This document shows, piece after piece, positions 52,379 to 60,834 of a stretch of 64,000 nt of DNA. Under the pieces are notes generated by a model, which made no database searches, had not been told where the DNA came from, and saw only the letters and a program-made list of their open reading frames with translations. The DNA is from Veillonella_A intestinalis (lineage in GTDB: Bacteria > Bacillota > Negativicutes > Veillonellales > Veillonellaceae). The first letter of the stretch is position 1. Each line of letters starts with the position of its first letter. The position numbers were made by a program, and so were the translations under genes. The DNA lies in NCBI RefSeq assembly GCF_943192895.1, contig NZ_CALPCB010000002.1, positions 62,001 through 126,000 of the forward strand. The letters are read 5' to 3'.

Positions 52379-53311
52379 ATGAAGATTTTAACGTCCTTTG
52401 CAGAGTTACAACAATTAAACACTAATATTGTCTATGCATTAGGTACCTTTGATGGCCTTCATCGTGGTCATCAATCGGTAATACAGCGTGCTGTAGCTGA
52501 AGCAAAGGCGGCGAAGGCTAGTACGGTAGTGGTGACCTTTGATCATCACCCTTTGCATATTTTAAATCCATCTCGTTGTCCGACCATGCTTTTACAGGCT
52601 GTGTTGAAAGGTGAAATTTTACACGACCTTGGTGTTGATTATGTATTGTGTTTGCCAATGACTAAAGAATTATTAGCTATACCGGCTGAGGAATTTGTAG
52701 TAGCCTTGACGGCTCATAATAATGTGATTGCTTTTGTAGTAGGACAAAATTTTACATTTGGTGCTGGCGGCAAAGGAACGCCTGCTTTAATTCAACAGTT
52801 ATTACAAGATAGACCGATTGTTGTACACGCGCTGTCATTAGCACAATGCCAAGAAGTACAAGAACATGTATCCAGTACATTAATTCGACAAGCTGTTCGT
52901 AAAGGGGATTTAGCCTTTGCTAAAGCCTTATTGGGCAGACCCTACATGTTTCGTGGAGTAGTAATTGAAGGGGATCAGCGTGGGCGCACCTTAGGGTTTC
53001 CTACACTGAATTTCTTATTTCCTAAAGAACTTACCTTGCCACCTGATGGAGTATATGTGAATCGTGTATTTCTTGATGGTCAATGGTATGAAGGAGTAGG
53101 GAACTTAGGAGATAATCCAACCTTTGAAAATCAATATCACCGTTTTGAGGTTCATCTTTTTGATTTTAATCAAATGGTATATGGCCATGAAGCAACGGTT
53201 GAATTTTGGCAATTATTGCGTCCAGAACAGCGGTTTAATTCCTTAGATGAATTAATTGGTCAGATGAAGATTGATGAACAGCAGGCTAAGGAGTTCTTTA
53301 AAAATAAATAA
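52379..53311 (+). CDS. ribF: Bifunctional riboflavin kinase / FAD synthetase
   Basis: The 310-residue protein has an N-terminal FAD synthetase domain (about 15-175, with GTFDGLHRGHQSV) and a C-terminal riboflavin kinase domain (about 185-305, with DQRGRTLGFPTLNF and a GVYVNRV segment). It converts riboflavin to FMN and FAD. It is the last gene of the operon, followed by a terminator. Confidence 0.95.
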   Translation: MKILTSFAELQQLNTNIVYALGTFDGLHRGHQSVIQRAVAEAKAAKASTVVVTFDHHPLHILNPSRCPTMLLQAVLKGEILHDLGVDYVLCLPMTKELLAIPAEEFVVALTAHNNVIAFVVGQNFTFGAGGKGTPALIQQLLQDRPIVVHALSLAQCQEVQEHVSSTLIRQAVRKGDLAFAKALLGRPYMFRGVVIEGDQRGRTLGFPTLNFLFPKELTLPPDGVYVNRVFLDGQWYEGVGNLGDNPTFENQYHRFEVHLFDFNQMVYGHEATVEFWQLLRPEQRFNSLDELIGQMKIDEQQAKEFFKNK

Positions 53312-53367
53312 AACGACTTCATTACTTATAAGGGTAATATTATTTCTGAAAGTAATGAAAAAGCAGT

Positions 53368-53415
53368 TAAGCGTCTGTTAAAGAATTGAATCTTTACAGG
53401 CGCTTTTGATTTTTA
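53368..53415 (+). terminator. Rho-independent terminator of the rimP-ribF operon
   Basis: AAGCGTCTGTTAAAGA pairs, with two mismatches, with TCTTTACAGGCGCTTTT across a 6-nt loop, followed by T-rich sequence. Confidence 0.85.
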
Positions 53416-53484
53416 TCATAAAAAAATCTTATAAAGTGCATAATAAAATATGTCCATTCTTTATACACAGTTGTATATTTTTAG

Positions 53485-53513
53485 TTGACATTTACCTATG
53501 ATAAGAGTATGAT
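53485..53513 (+). promoter_or_regulatory. Strong sigma-70-type promoter of the aminotransferase gene at 53546
   Basis: TTGACA (53485-53490) and TATGAT (53508-53513) have a 17-bp spacer. The predicted leader of about 25 nt is just long enough for the AAGGAGG site. Confidence 0.82.
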
Positions 53514-53545
53514 AAAAACTACAATAATTTAAGGAGGTTATCATT

Positions 53546-54733
53546 ATGGCTATACGTTTTTCAGATGCAGTTAATGCAATTAAGCACTCAGATACAGGAG
53601 ATATTTTAAAGCTTATTGCGCAGCCAGATATGATTTCATTTGCTGGAGGGTTGCCAGCGGAAGAATCATTTCCAGCTGAAGAGATTAGAAAGGCTACGGA
53701 AATCGTCTTAAATGGTGATGCTGGTAAAGCCTTGCAGTATGGCCCTTCACTTGGTTATGAACCTCTTAGGGACAGTATTGCAAAGCGTATGAATCGCATT
53801 GTTAAAACTAATTTTACTAAAGACAATATTTTAATTACTTGTGGCTCGCAACAGGGATTAGATATGTTATGTCGCTTATTCTGCAATACAGGTGATACTG
53901 TACTTGTGGAAAAACCATCTTATTTAGGGGCTATTACCGCTTTTAATTTAAGTGGGGTTAATTATGTTGAAATTCCAGGCGATGGACAAGGTATGATTAT
54001 TTCGGAGCTACGTAAAGCTTTGGAAACACATACGGTACGTTTAATTTATGTGGTAACAGATTTTCAGAACCCAACTGGCATTACTTGGTCGCGTGAACGA
54101 CGGGAAGAATTCATGAAAGTTGTGGATGAATTTGAAGTACCCGTTATTGAAGATAATCCATATGGTGAACTTCGTTATGAAGGGGAGTATTTACCATCTC
54201 TTAATACCTTTGATACGAAGGGCTTAGTTTGTTCTTTGGGGACTTTTTCAAAAACGTTCGCTCCTGGTTTCCGCTTAGGCTGGATTGCGGGGAATCCATT
54301 ATTTATTGAAAAGTGTGACTTGTTAAAACAAAATATGGATTTATCTACAGCACCATTTTCACAACGTATTTGCGAAGCTTGGTTACAAAATTTTGATTTT
54401 GATGCTCATGTACAAAGTATTATAAAATTATATCGCTCTCGTCGTGATGCTATGTTACAAGCCATTGATGAATTCTTTCCTAAGGAGGTCACTCACACCT
54501 ATCCAGAAGGAGGCTTATTCATTTGGTGTACGTTGCCAGAGCATTTAAAATCCCGTGATATTTTACAGCAATGTATCGAGCGTAAAGTTGCCTTTGTTCC
54601 TGGGGAAGCTTTCTTTACATCAGAAGGTAATACGAATTTCTTCCGCTTAAATTATTCTTGTAATGATGAAGCGACTATTCGTGATGGTATTAAGCGAATT
54701 GCTGATGTTTTGAATGAGAATTTAAATAAATAG
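53546..54733 (+). CDS. PLP-dependent aminotransferase, class I/II fold (LysN-like)
   Basis: This 395-residue paralogue of the genes at 8830 and 61658 shows ISFAGGLPAEESFP (about 33-46), LQYGPSLGY, DFQNPTGIT (about 173-181), EDNPYGELRY (about 207) and the Schiff-base region GTFSKTFAPGFRLGW (Lys at about 236). It resembles 2-aminoadipate/aromatic aminotransferases. With the chorismate mutase-shikimate kinase gene next downstream, a role in aromatic amino-acid transamination is possible but inferred. A terminator separates the two genes. Confidence 0.88.
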   Translation: MAIRFSDAVNAIKHSDTGDILKLIAQPDMISFAGGLPAEESFPAEEIRKATEIVLNGDAGKALQYGPSLGYEPLRDSIAKRMNRIVKTNFTKDNILITCGSQQGLDMLCRLFCNTGDTVLVEKPSYLGAITAFNLSGVNYVEIPGDGQGMIISELRKALETHTVRLIYVVTDFQNPTGITWSRERREEFMKVVDEFEVPVIEDNPYGELRYEGEYLPSLNTFDTKGLVCSLGTFSKTFAPGFRLGWIAGNPLFIEKCDLLKQNMDLSTAPFSQRICEAWLQNFDFDAHVQSIIKLYRSRRDAMLQAIDEFFPKEVTHTYPEGGLFIWCTLPEHLKSRDILQQCIERKVAFVPGEAFFTSEGNTNFFRLNYSCNDEATIRDGIKRIADVLNENLNK

Positions 54734-54763
54734 GTTTACCTTAAAGCTGTAGCAAATAATTGT

Positions 54764-54815
54764 TAATGACCTTTACAGAGTCCATGAGGATATGCGTAAG
54801 GGTCATTTTATTTTG
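54764..54815 (+). terminator. Rho-independent terminator after the aminotransferase gene
   Basis: AATGACCTTTAC pairs, with one mismatch, with GTAAGGGTCATT across a loop of about 19 nt and is followed by TTATTTT. Confidence 0.75.
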
Positions 54816-54944
54816 CCTTGTTAGGAAATTCCCTCTTAATGCTACAAGAAAATTAGGGAATATGGTAAAATATAAGGGCATGAGAAGATACAAATGTTCT
54901 TCTCTATTAATGGTACCGTATAGCTATGTAGGAGCGAGGTAAGT

Positions 54945-55712
54945 ATGAATTTACAAGAAGCACGTCAAAAAATTGATGCTATAGATAAAGAATTAGTTAA
55001 AACCTTTGAAGAACGTTTACAGGTTATTTTAGAGATTGCTCGTATAAAAGAAGCTGAAAATATTAGTATATATGAGCCTCAAAGAGAACAAGAAGTGTTG
55101 GCTAAGACATTAAGCTATGTAGAAGCTAGTGATCTAAAAGGATATGTTAATCAATTTGTAGAATCGATTTTAGATATTAGCAAAACTTGTCAGAAACAGC
55201 ATATGCAACAACATATTTTCTTGATTGGTATGCCAGGCGCTGGTAAGACAACAGTAGGTAAAGCATTAGCTCAACATCAAGGAATGGAATTTTATGATTT
55301 GGATGCTGTTATCCAAGAAAAGACAGGTAAGTCCATTCAAAATATCATTATCTATGATGGCGAAGATGCTTTCCGTAAAGATGAATTTGAAGCCATTACT
55401 GATATTGTAAATCATAAGATGCCAGCTGTTATCGCTACTGGTGGTGGCACCGTATTATCTGAAGACACTGTTAATTTAATGCGTGAATCTGGCTTTGTAG
55501 TGTTTATTCATCGTGATGTAACTCAAATTCTTGATGATTTAGACATGGAAATTCGTCCTTTATTAAAAGAAAGCATTGAATATATTTTCCGTTTATATGA
55601 AGAGCGATATCCTTTATATGAGAAAGTTTGCCATGTAAAGGTACAAAATGCGAGTACAATTGCTGATTCCGTAGAGGAAATTGTAGCAGCATTGCCTAAT
55701 GTGGTACGGTAA
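54945..55712 (+). CDS. Fused chorismate mutase - shikimate kinase
   Basis: The 255-residue protein joins two shikimate-pathway activities. Residues about 1-85 are an AroQ-type helical chorismate mutase, with ARQKIDAIDKELVKTFEERL, IARIKEAE and YEPQREQEVL giving the expected Arg/Lys/Glu active-site set. Residues about 90-255 are shikimate kinase, with Walker A GMPGAGKTT (about 94-102), FYDLDAVI, EDAFRKDEFEAI, ATGGGTV and RPLLKE. Thus one chain would act both early (shikimate to shikimate 3-phosphate) and after the branch point (chorismate to prephenate). Its stop overlaps recD2 by one base. Confidence 0.88.
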   Translation: MNLQEARQKIDAIDKELVKTFEERLQVILEIARIKEAENISIYEPQREQEVLAKTLSYVEASDLKGYVNQFVESILDISKTCQKQHMQQHIFLIGMPGAGKTTVGKALAQHQGMEFYDLDAVIQEKTGKSIQNIIIYDGEDAFRKDEFEAITDIVNHKMPAVIATGGGTVLSEDTVNLMRESGFVVFIHRDVTQILDDLDMEIRPLLKESIEYIFRLYEERYPLYEKVCHVKVQNASTIADSVEEIVAALPNVVR

Positions 55713-57856
55713 TGGAAACAATTCGGGGCATTGTGCAACGATTAATTTATCACAATGAAACAAATTCCTATTGTGTATTTCTTATAGAAGATTATAATGA
55801 AGAACGAATCGTTTGTACTGCTAATTTAGAAGCTCCTAAAGAAGGGGACGATTTAGAATTAACCGGTCGTTATATTACCCATAAAAAATATGGTCGCCAA
55901 TTTGAAACCAATACAATTGAACGACTAAAACCTGATACTTTGTATGGGGCCAAACAGTATTTAATTAACTTAGGTGTACGTGGCCTAGGCGAGAAGTCAA
56001 TTGACAAGATTGTAGCGTATTTTGATGAAGCATTACTCGAGGTACTGCGAGCTGAGGATCCTGTAGAATTATTAGCTGTTCCTGGTTTGCGAAAAAGTGT
56101 AAAGGACGACTTGTATAATTCGTTGCGCGGCGAAGGTGTTTTGCAAGAAATTAATCGATTTTTAGAAGGGGCAGGCCTCAGTTCACGCTGGAGCCGTACA
56201 TTGTATACTACCTATGGCGGTGCAGCCATACAAGTATTAGAAGATAATCCATTTAGATTAATGGATATTGATAGTACAATTTCTTTTTCTATGGCAGATA
56301 CTTTACGATCAGCCCTTGATGTAGCACCTGATGATGAGCGACGAATTGAAGCTGCCGTTATCTATACGTTACGTAATATTAGTGATAATGGACATAGTTG
56401 TATGCCAGTAGATGAATTAATTGGCCTAGTCTTTGATATGTTAAGTGGTTATGCGGAAGAAACTGCTGCCCGCATTGAAGAATTGTTAGAGTATGGGCAA
56501 ATTATTGGTGTAGAACATGAGGGATTACTGTATGTATATAGTCCTAATATTTATCATGCTGAGTCAGAAGCTGCCTATTTGACGCAACAATTAATGGCTG
56601 ATGGGGCTGTTATTTCTTTGGACCTAACAAGTTTTATTGAGCAATTTGAGTTGCATAAGCAAATTCAATTAGGTGATGCTCAAAAAGAAGCTATTCAATT
56701 GGCGCTTCAAAATAAAATGGCACTGATTACGGGGGGGCCAGGTACAGGCAAAACGACGATTATACAGGCGCTTGTAGAAGCGTTTCAACAAACTTCGCAA
56801 AATCGTATTTTACTTTGTGCACCTACAGGGCGTGCGGCTAAGCGATTGACTGAGGCCACTGGATATGAAGCGACTACGATTCATCGCCTTTTAATGCCAG
56901 TTCAAGGAAGTGATTCTTATGATTTTACCAAGAATGAAGATAATTTGCTTGAAGCTGATGTAGTCATTGTAGATGAAGCATCTATGTTAAATGTACAGCT
57001 TTATTATTCTTTGCTAGCAGCTATTCCAGAGTCAGCGTATGTAATTATAGTTGGTGACGTAGATCAGTTGCCACCTATTGGCGCTGGCTTTGTATTACGT
57101 GATTTGTTGGATAGTGAAGTAATTCCTTATGTGCGATTAAATACTATATTTCGCCAAAAAGAAGGGAATCGGATAGTAACAAATGCACATGATATTAACC
57201 ATGGAAAAATGCCTGAGTTGACATCAGCGGGCGAGTTTACTTTTATAGAAGTGCGCAGTGTGACAGATATGATGCACCGCCTTGTAAGTACTTATAAAGA
57301 ATCCTTAGCTAGTACAGAAGATGAATTAGATGTGCAAATTATTTCCCCCATGAGACGTGGTGTAGCAGGGAGTGTAGCTATTTCCAAAAACATTCAAGAG
57401 GCTTTAAATAAAAAATCAACCTTGCGTAGTGAAGTTAAAATTAATGGTCAAGTGTATCGTGTGGGTGACAAAGTAATTCAAGTATTAAATAATTATGAGC
57501 TGGAAGTTTTTAATGGAGAAATAGGTGTTATTTTTGCTATTTCTAAGACAGAAGTATCTATTCGCTTTTTGGACAAAGAAGTAAAAGTGCCTATGGAAGA
57601 TATGGTATCTTTTATGTTAGCCTATGCTATTACAGTACATAAAAGTCAAGGCAGTGAATATGGAACAGTAATTATTCCTTTTATTCCTACGTATCATCAA
57701 ATGTTACAGCGAAACCTTTTATATACAGCTGTGACACGAGCACGTAATAAAGTAATTGTGATTGGTACAAAGGGGGCTATTCAAAAGGCTGTAGGGACTC
57801 AAAGCGGTATAGCTCGTTATAGTCTTTTTAAAGAGCGCTTGCAGGGAGTGATATAA
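55712..57856 (+). CDS. recD2: RecD2-type SF1B DNA helicase
   Basis: The 714-residue protein has an N-terminal OB-like and helix-hairpin-helix region (about 1-200, with GVRGLGEKSIDKI), Walker A TGGPGTGKTTI (about 338-348), a DEASML Walker B (about 424), GDVDQLPPIGAG, and a C-terminal UvrD-like part with YAITVHKSQGSEY (about 641-653) and TAVTRAR. RecD2 unwinds DNA 5'-3' outside a RecBCD complex and helps repair. The comF gene starts at the next base. Confidence 0.94.
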   Translation: METIRGIVQRLIYHNETNSYCVFLIEDYNEERIVCTANLEAPKEGDDLELTGRYITHKKYGRQFETNTIERLKPDTLYGAKQYLINLGVRGLGEKSIDKIVAYFDEALLEVLRAEDPVELLAVPGLRKSVKDDLYNSLRGEGVLQEINRFLEGAGLSSRWSRTLYTTYGGAAIQVLEDNPFRLMDIDSTISFSMADTLRSALDVAPDDERRIEAAVIYTLRNISDNGHSCMPVDELIGLVFDMLSGYAEETAARIEELLEYGQIIGVEHEGLLYVYSPNIYHAESEAAYLTQQLMADGAVISLDLTSFIEQFELHKQIQLGDAQKEAIQLALQNKMALITGGPGTGKTTIIQALVEAFQQTSQNRILLCAPTGRAAKRLTEATGYEATTIHRLLMPVQGSDSYDFTKNEDNLLEADVVIVDEASMLNVQLYYSLLAAIPESAYVIIVGDVDQLPPIGAGFVLRDLLDSEVIPYVRLNTIFRQKEGNRIVTNAHDINHGKMPELTSAGEFTFIEVRSVTDMMHRLVSTYKESLASTEDELDVQIISPMRRGVAGSVAISKNIQEALNKKSTLRSEVKINGQVYRVGDKVIQVLNNYELEVFNGEIGVIFAISKTEVSIRFLDKEVKVPMEDMVSFMLAYAITVHKSQGSEYGTVIIPFIPTYHQMLQRNLLYTAVTRARNKVIVIGTKGAIQKAVGTQSGIARYSLFKERLQGVI

Positions 57857-58537
57857 GTGCAGTGGCGTGATTTTTTATATCCACCAACTTGTCCTAGTTG
57901 TGGTGTAGATGTGTGGCATGAGGGTGAGTGGTGTAAAATTTGTTTTGAAGAATTATATGATGTTCGTAAAGTTACAGATCTCGCTGGAGAGGATTTGGCG
58001 TATGCATATGTAATAGGACATTATGATAAGGGTCTTAAAAGTATATTACGAGATATAAAGTTTCAAGGAAAAAAGGAGCGAGCCATAGGGGCCGCTCCTT
58101 TTTTGTATTCATTTATGCTTGCCTTAGATGAGGACATATTGACTGCTGATTATGTAGTGCCTATACCTGTTAGTGACTCTAAGCGCCGAATAAGAGGATA
58201 TAATCAAGTGGATATATTATTTAAGAAATGGGTTCAGGCAGTGTCTAAACAAATAACAAAGCCGCCATGTCATTGGCAATGGTTAGAGGCTTTACATAAA
58301 GTAGATTCTACACAGGCTATGTTTTCTTTAGGGCGAACTGAGCGCCATGAAAATATGAAACATGCTTTTACAGCTATACCAGAGGTAGAAAAATCAAAGT
58401 GTTTAAAAGATAAACGAATAATGATAGTTGATGATATATTTACAACAGGTGCTACCTTAGAAGCCGCTGCTAAAATATTAGTGACTGAATATGGGGCGGC
58501 AGAAGTTATGGGACTAGCCTTAGCAGGGGGGCATTAA
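57857..58537 (+). CDS. comF: ComF-family protein (phosphoribosyltransferase-like, ComFC)
   Basis: The 226-residue protein has an N-terminal zinc-ribbon (CPSCG at about 12-16 and CKIC at about 26-29), a PVPVS-like segment and the PRPP-type loop MIVDDIFTTGATLEAA (about 191-206). ComFC-type proteins take part in DNA uptake during natural transformation in Firmicutes; no comFA helicase is in this window. It starts with GTG, with GGGAG 8 bp upstream, immediately after the recD2 stop. Confidence 0.9.
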   Translation: MQWRDFLYPPTCPSCGVDVWHEGEWCKICFEELYDVRKVTDLAGEDLAYAYVIGHYDKGLKSILRDIKFQGKKERAIGAAPFLYSFMLALDEDILTADYVVPIPVSDSKRRIRGYNQVDILFKKWVQAVSKQITKPPCHWQWLEALHKVDSTQAMFSLGRTERHENMKHAFTAIPEVEKSKCLKDKRIMIVDDIFTTGATLEAAAKILVTEYGAAEVMGLALAGGH

Positions 58538-58566
58538 AAAAGCAGTCTACTTTTGTAGACTGCTTA
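58534..58566 (-). terminator. Rho-independent terminator of the minus-strand HD-GYP gene
   Basis: AAGCAGTCTAC pairs perfectly with GTAGACTGCTT around a 4-nt loop. The T-run is on the minus strand, so it mainly ends the HD-GYP transcript, though the hairpin may also slow comF read-through. Confidence 0.85.
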
Positions 58567-58601
58567 TGTATGAATTGGATATTTATATGTTTGTATATAC
58601 T

Positions 58602-59204
58602 TTAACCGATAATTTCAATGAAAGCTTTAACTAAATCAGGATCGAAATAGATGCCAGATCCGCTGAATAATTCTTGCTTCGCTGTTTTCTTACTTTTAGA
58701 CCAGGACTCTGTAGATGGATTGATTGCAGAGTCATAATAATCAGCTATACCAATAATACGGGCCCCCAATGGAATATTACTACCGCAAAGATGTTTTGGA
58801 AAACCAGAACCATCCCAACGTTCATGGTGATAGCGAATATAAGGAATTATTGGTTGGCAACATGGATAGTTTTCAATCATGTTTGCCCCATTCGCAGGAT
58901 GTTGACGATATTTAGACATTTCTTGCCGATTGAAGAATGGTGCTTTTTTTAAAACTGTAGAAGGCATCATAAGTAATCCCACGTCATGCAGTAATGCACC
59001 ATGTCTAATTTGTTCTATTTCGTTGGCTGGTAGCCCTAGTTTAGCGGCAATACTGACAGAATAATTGGCTACATTGATGGAATGTGTATAAAGCTCATAG
59101 CTTTTCATGCGAATCATCTGAAGTAATTGGGCGCTAATGGCTTCTAAGCTATCTTGCTCCAATTCATATAAGCCTGATGGCTGCATTAAAGATAACATAA
59201 ACAT
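58602..59204 (-). CDS. HD-GYP domain protein, stand-alone
   Basis: The 200-residue protein consists almost wholly of an HD-GYP domain. It has HSINVANYS, the metal-binding HD in ALLHDVGLL (about 70-78), HPANGANM, a HH pair in RYHHERWDGSGFP (GYP replaced by GFP) and IGIADYYDS. Such domains usually hydrolyse cyclic dinucleotides; no receiver, GGDEF or membrane domain is attached. ATG 59204 is chosen over ATG 59234 because AAGGA lies 9 bp before it on the minus strand. A TATAAT at 59255-59250 (minus) may be its -10. It stands alone, opposite to its neighbours. Confidence 0.82.
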   Translation of the reverse strand: MFMLSLMQPSGLYELEQDSLEAISAQLLQMIRMKSYELYTHSINVANYSVSIAAKLGLPANEIEQIRHGALLHDVGLLMMPSTVLKKAPFFNRQEMSKYRQHPANGANMIENYPCCQPIIPYIRYHHERWDGSGFPKHLCGSNIPLGARIIGIADYYDSAINPSTESWSKSKKTAKQELFSGSGIYFDPDLVKAFIEIIG

Positions 59205-59439
59205 AATACTGAGTCCTTCCCTTTGTGTCCCCATTTAACAAGTAAACACATTATACAATATTATTGCACTTTTGGGTATAGGTCTATGTTGCTATCTAAG
59301 TATAGTTAGTTATGGCAAAGATGAAAGGATTTTGAGAAACTAAAAGAGAATACACTGAACAAGGGCTTTATAAAGATTGAATCCTTTAACTAACGAAAGT
59401 AGCAAGTGTAAAATATAAATTTGTCATATAATTTTTGTA

Positions 59440-59468
59440 TAGACAAAGTAAAATTCTTTGCGTATAAT
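59440..59468 (+). promoter_or_regulatory. Promoter of the structured RNA
   Basis: TAGACA (59440-59445) and TATAAT (59463-59468) are 17 bp apart. The +1 predicted 7 nt after the -10 is 59475, exactly the first base of the RNA's closing stem. The stretch 59256-59439 upstream holds no gene I can support. Confidence 0.72.
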
Positions 59469-59474
59469 TTCTTC

Positions 59475-59707
59475 ATACGGGTCTGTGGTTGAAAGTCGAG
59501 GCCAGTCGCAGGCAAAACGATCCACGTAAGTAATGCAACGACATTATGAGCATGGTGCGGCTTAGATGTAAGACCTACCGATAAAATCGAGAGAAGTAGT
59601 AGTGGGGAGCGAGAGGCTTAGGAGCGAACCTTCCAGTAGGCGAGTGTGGGGGCAAAGACCAGGTCAGCCGTATATAAAAGACAGCTTTTTAGCTGTCTTT
59701 TATTTTT
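59475..59707 (+). ncRNA. Independent structured non-coding RNA, candidate raiA-type RNA (6S RNA as alternative)
   Basis: Between its own promoter and a strong terminator lies about 200 nt that is far richer in G and purines than the flanking AT-rich DNA and has no open frame. The ends pair: ATACGG (59475-59480) with CCGTAT (59668-59673). Inside are local stems GTAATG/CATTAT (59530-59547) and CGAT/ATCG (59579-59589) and possible long-range CCTAC/GTAGG (59574-59578 and 59636-59640), plus unpaired purine-rich blocks such as GGGGAGCGAGAGG. It lacks the hallmarks of tmRNA, SRP RNA or RNase P RNA. Size and position after comF recall the raiA-motif RNA family; that identity is inferred from memory of synteny, not from alignment. 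6S RNA remains possible. Confidence 0.7.
59676..59707 (+). terminator. Rho-independent terminator of the structured RNA
   Basis: AAAAGACAGCT pairs perfectly with AGCTGTCTTTT around TTTT and is followed by ATTTTT. Confidence 0.93.
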
Positions 59708-59742
59708 ATGCAAATTTTTCTGAATTTTTATTCATTTACCTA

Positions 59743-59779
59743 TTGACATGATTATACATTGTTATGTATAATCATGTCA
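59743..59779 (+). promoter_or_regulatory. Promoter inside a perfect 16+16 bp palindrome, upstream of an amino-acid binding protein gene
   Basis: TGACATGATTATACAT (59744-59759) is mirrored exactly by ATGTATAATCATGTCA (59764-59779) across TGTT. The promoter hexamers TTGACA (59743-59748) and TATAAT (59767-59772, 18-bp spacer) lie within the arms. The geometry suits a dimeric repressor that blocks RNA polymerase; the regulator is unknown. Confidence 0.8.
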
Positions 59780-59853
59780 TACCAATTAGAGAAACTCAGA
59801 TAAAGAGAGAGTTTGAACTTATTATTATACAGTAAAGAGTAGGAGATGGAGTT

Positions 59854-60675
59854 ATGTTTACACAGAAGATGAAGAAACTTATGATTACCGGTATGGCAGT
59901 TTTGGCCATGGGGGCTTTAGTAGCAGGTTGTGGTAGTGATACAGCAAGCACACAAGCTGACAATGGCAAAAAAGTAATTAAAGTTGGGACTAATGCTACT
60001 TTCGTGCCATTTGAATTTAAAGATGAAAAATCACAGGATTTGACAGGCTTTGACATTGAGATGGTTAAAGCTATTGCAAAAAGAATGAATGCAGATGTGG
60101 AATTTAAAAATGTATCCTTTGATGCTTTGATTCCTAGTCTAGGTAATAAAGACATTGATATGGCTGCTTCTGGTATGACAATCACCAAAGCAAGAGCAGG
60201 TAAAGTATTGTTTGCTTCTCCATACTATGAATCTGGTATGGCTGTAGTGGTTAAAGGATCTTCGAATATTAATACACTACAAGATTTAGAAGGTAAAAAT
60301 ATTTCTGTTCAAATGGGGACTACCGGCGCTGATTTAGCGGCCAAAATTGCGAATACTACATTAAAACAGTTTGACCACAGTAGTGATGCTTTATTAGAAT
60401 TAAATAAAGGCAGTGTTGATGCTGCTGTGTTAGATTTACCAGTAGCTCAATACTATGCATCTAAACACACTAATGAAGATGTAAAAGTAATTCCATATCC
60501 TAATACTAAAGAATATTTCGGTTTTGCTTTTGCTAAAGATAATAAAGAATTACAAGCTGCTGTAAATAAAGCCATTGCTGACATGAAACAAGATGGTGAA
60601 TTAAATGCTATTTATCAAAAATGGTTTAAAACAGATGCACCTGCAGATATGCCAACAGAATGGTCTGGCAATTAA
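59854..60675 (+). CDS. Amino-acid ABC transporter substrate-binding lipoprotein (family 3)
   Basis: The 273-residue protein has a lipoprotein signal peptide with lipobox ALVAGC (Cys at about 27) and a family-3 solute-binding fold: TNATFVPFEFKD (about 47-58), GFDIEMVKAIAKRM, DMAASGMTIT and VQMGTTGADLAAKI. It should deliver a polar amino acid to a permease such as that at 62994. ATG 59854 follows AGGAG; ATG 59866 is an alternative giving a more usual signal peptide. It is flanked by an operator-promoter and a terminator. Confidence 0.9.
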   Translation: MFTQKMKKLMITGMAVLAMGALVAGCGSDTASTQADNGKKVIKVGTNATFVPFEFKDEKSQDLTGFDIEMVKAIAKRMNADVEFKNVSFDALIPSLGNKDIDMAASGMTITKARAGKVLFASPYYESGMAVVVKGSSNINTLQDLEGKNISVQMGTTGADLAAKIANTTLKQFDHSSDALLELNKGSVDAAVLDLPVAQYYASKHTNEDVKVIPYPNTKEYFGFAFAKDNKELQAAVNKAIADMKQDGELNAIYQKWFKTDAPADMPTEWSGN

Positions 60676-60742
60676 TGATTGCAGTAAAGCTATAGGGGTT
60701 TCATTGTAAAATTAAAATAAATTTGATACCATAGTAACAGAT

Positions 60743-60790
60743 AAACAGTACTATACTTAAGTCAGTTTTAGTGTAGTACTGTTTCTTTTA
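60743..60790 (+). terminator. Rho-independent terminator after the first binding protein gene
   Basis: AACAGTACTATAC pairs, with one wobble, with GTGTAGTACTGTT across a loop of about 14 nt and is followed by TCTTTT. Confidence 0.78.
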
Positions 60791-60834
60791 TGAGTGGTAT
60801 TTGTATACGTGTTAAAAAGATAGGTGGTAATCAT

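Noticed and set aside
54760..54942. A 60-codon open frame between the aminotransferase and CM-SK genes
   Set aside because: It spans a terminator hairpin, has no ribosome binding site and gives a low-quality basic peptide.
59475..59707. tmRNA, SRP RNA, RNase P RNA or an AdoCbl riboswitch
   Set aside because: No tRNA-like ends or tag frame, no SRP apical GGAAG loop, no conserved RNase P core such as the GAGGAAAGTCC block, and no B12-box. A terminator and a separate promoter before the next gene also argue against a riboswitch.
59796..60188. Minus-strand frame of 130 codons overlapping the first binding-protein gene
   Set aside because: It is antisense to a clearly recognised lipoprotein gene and has no recognisable features.
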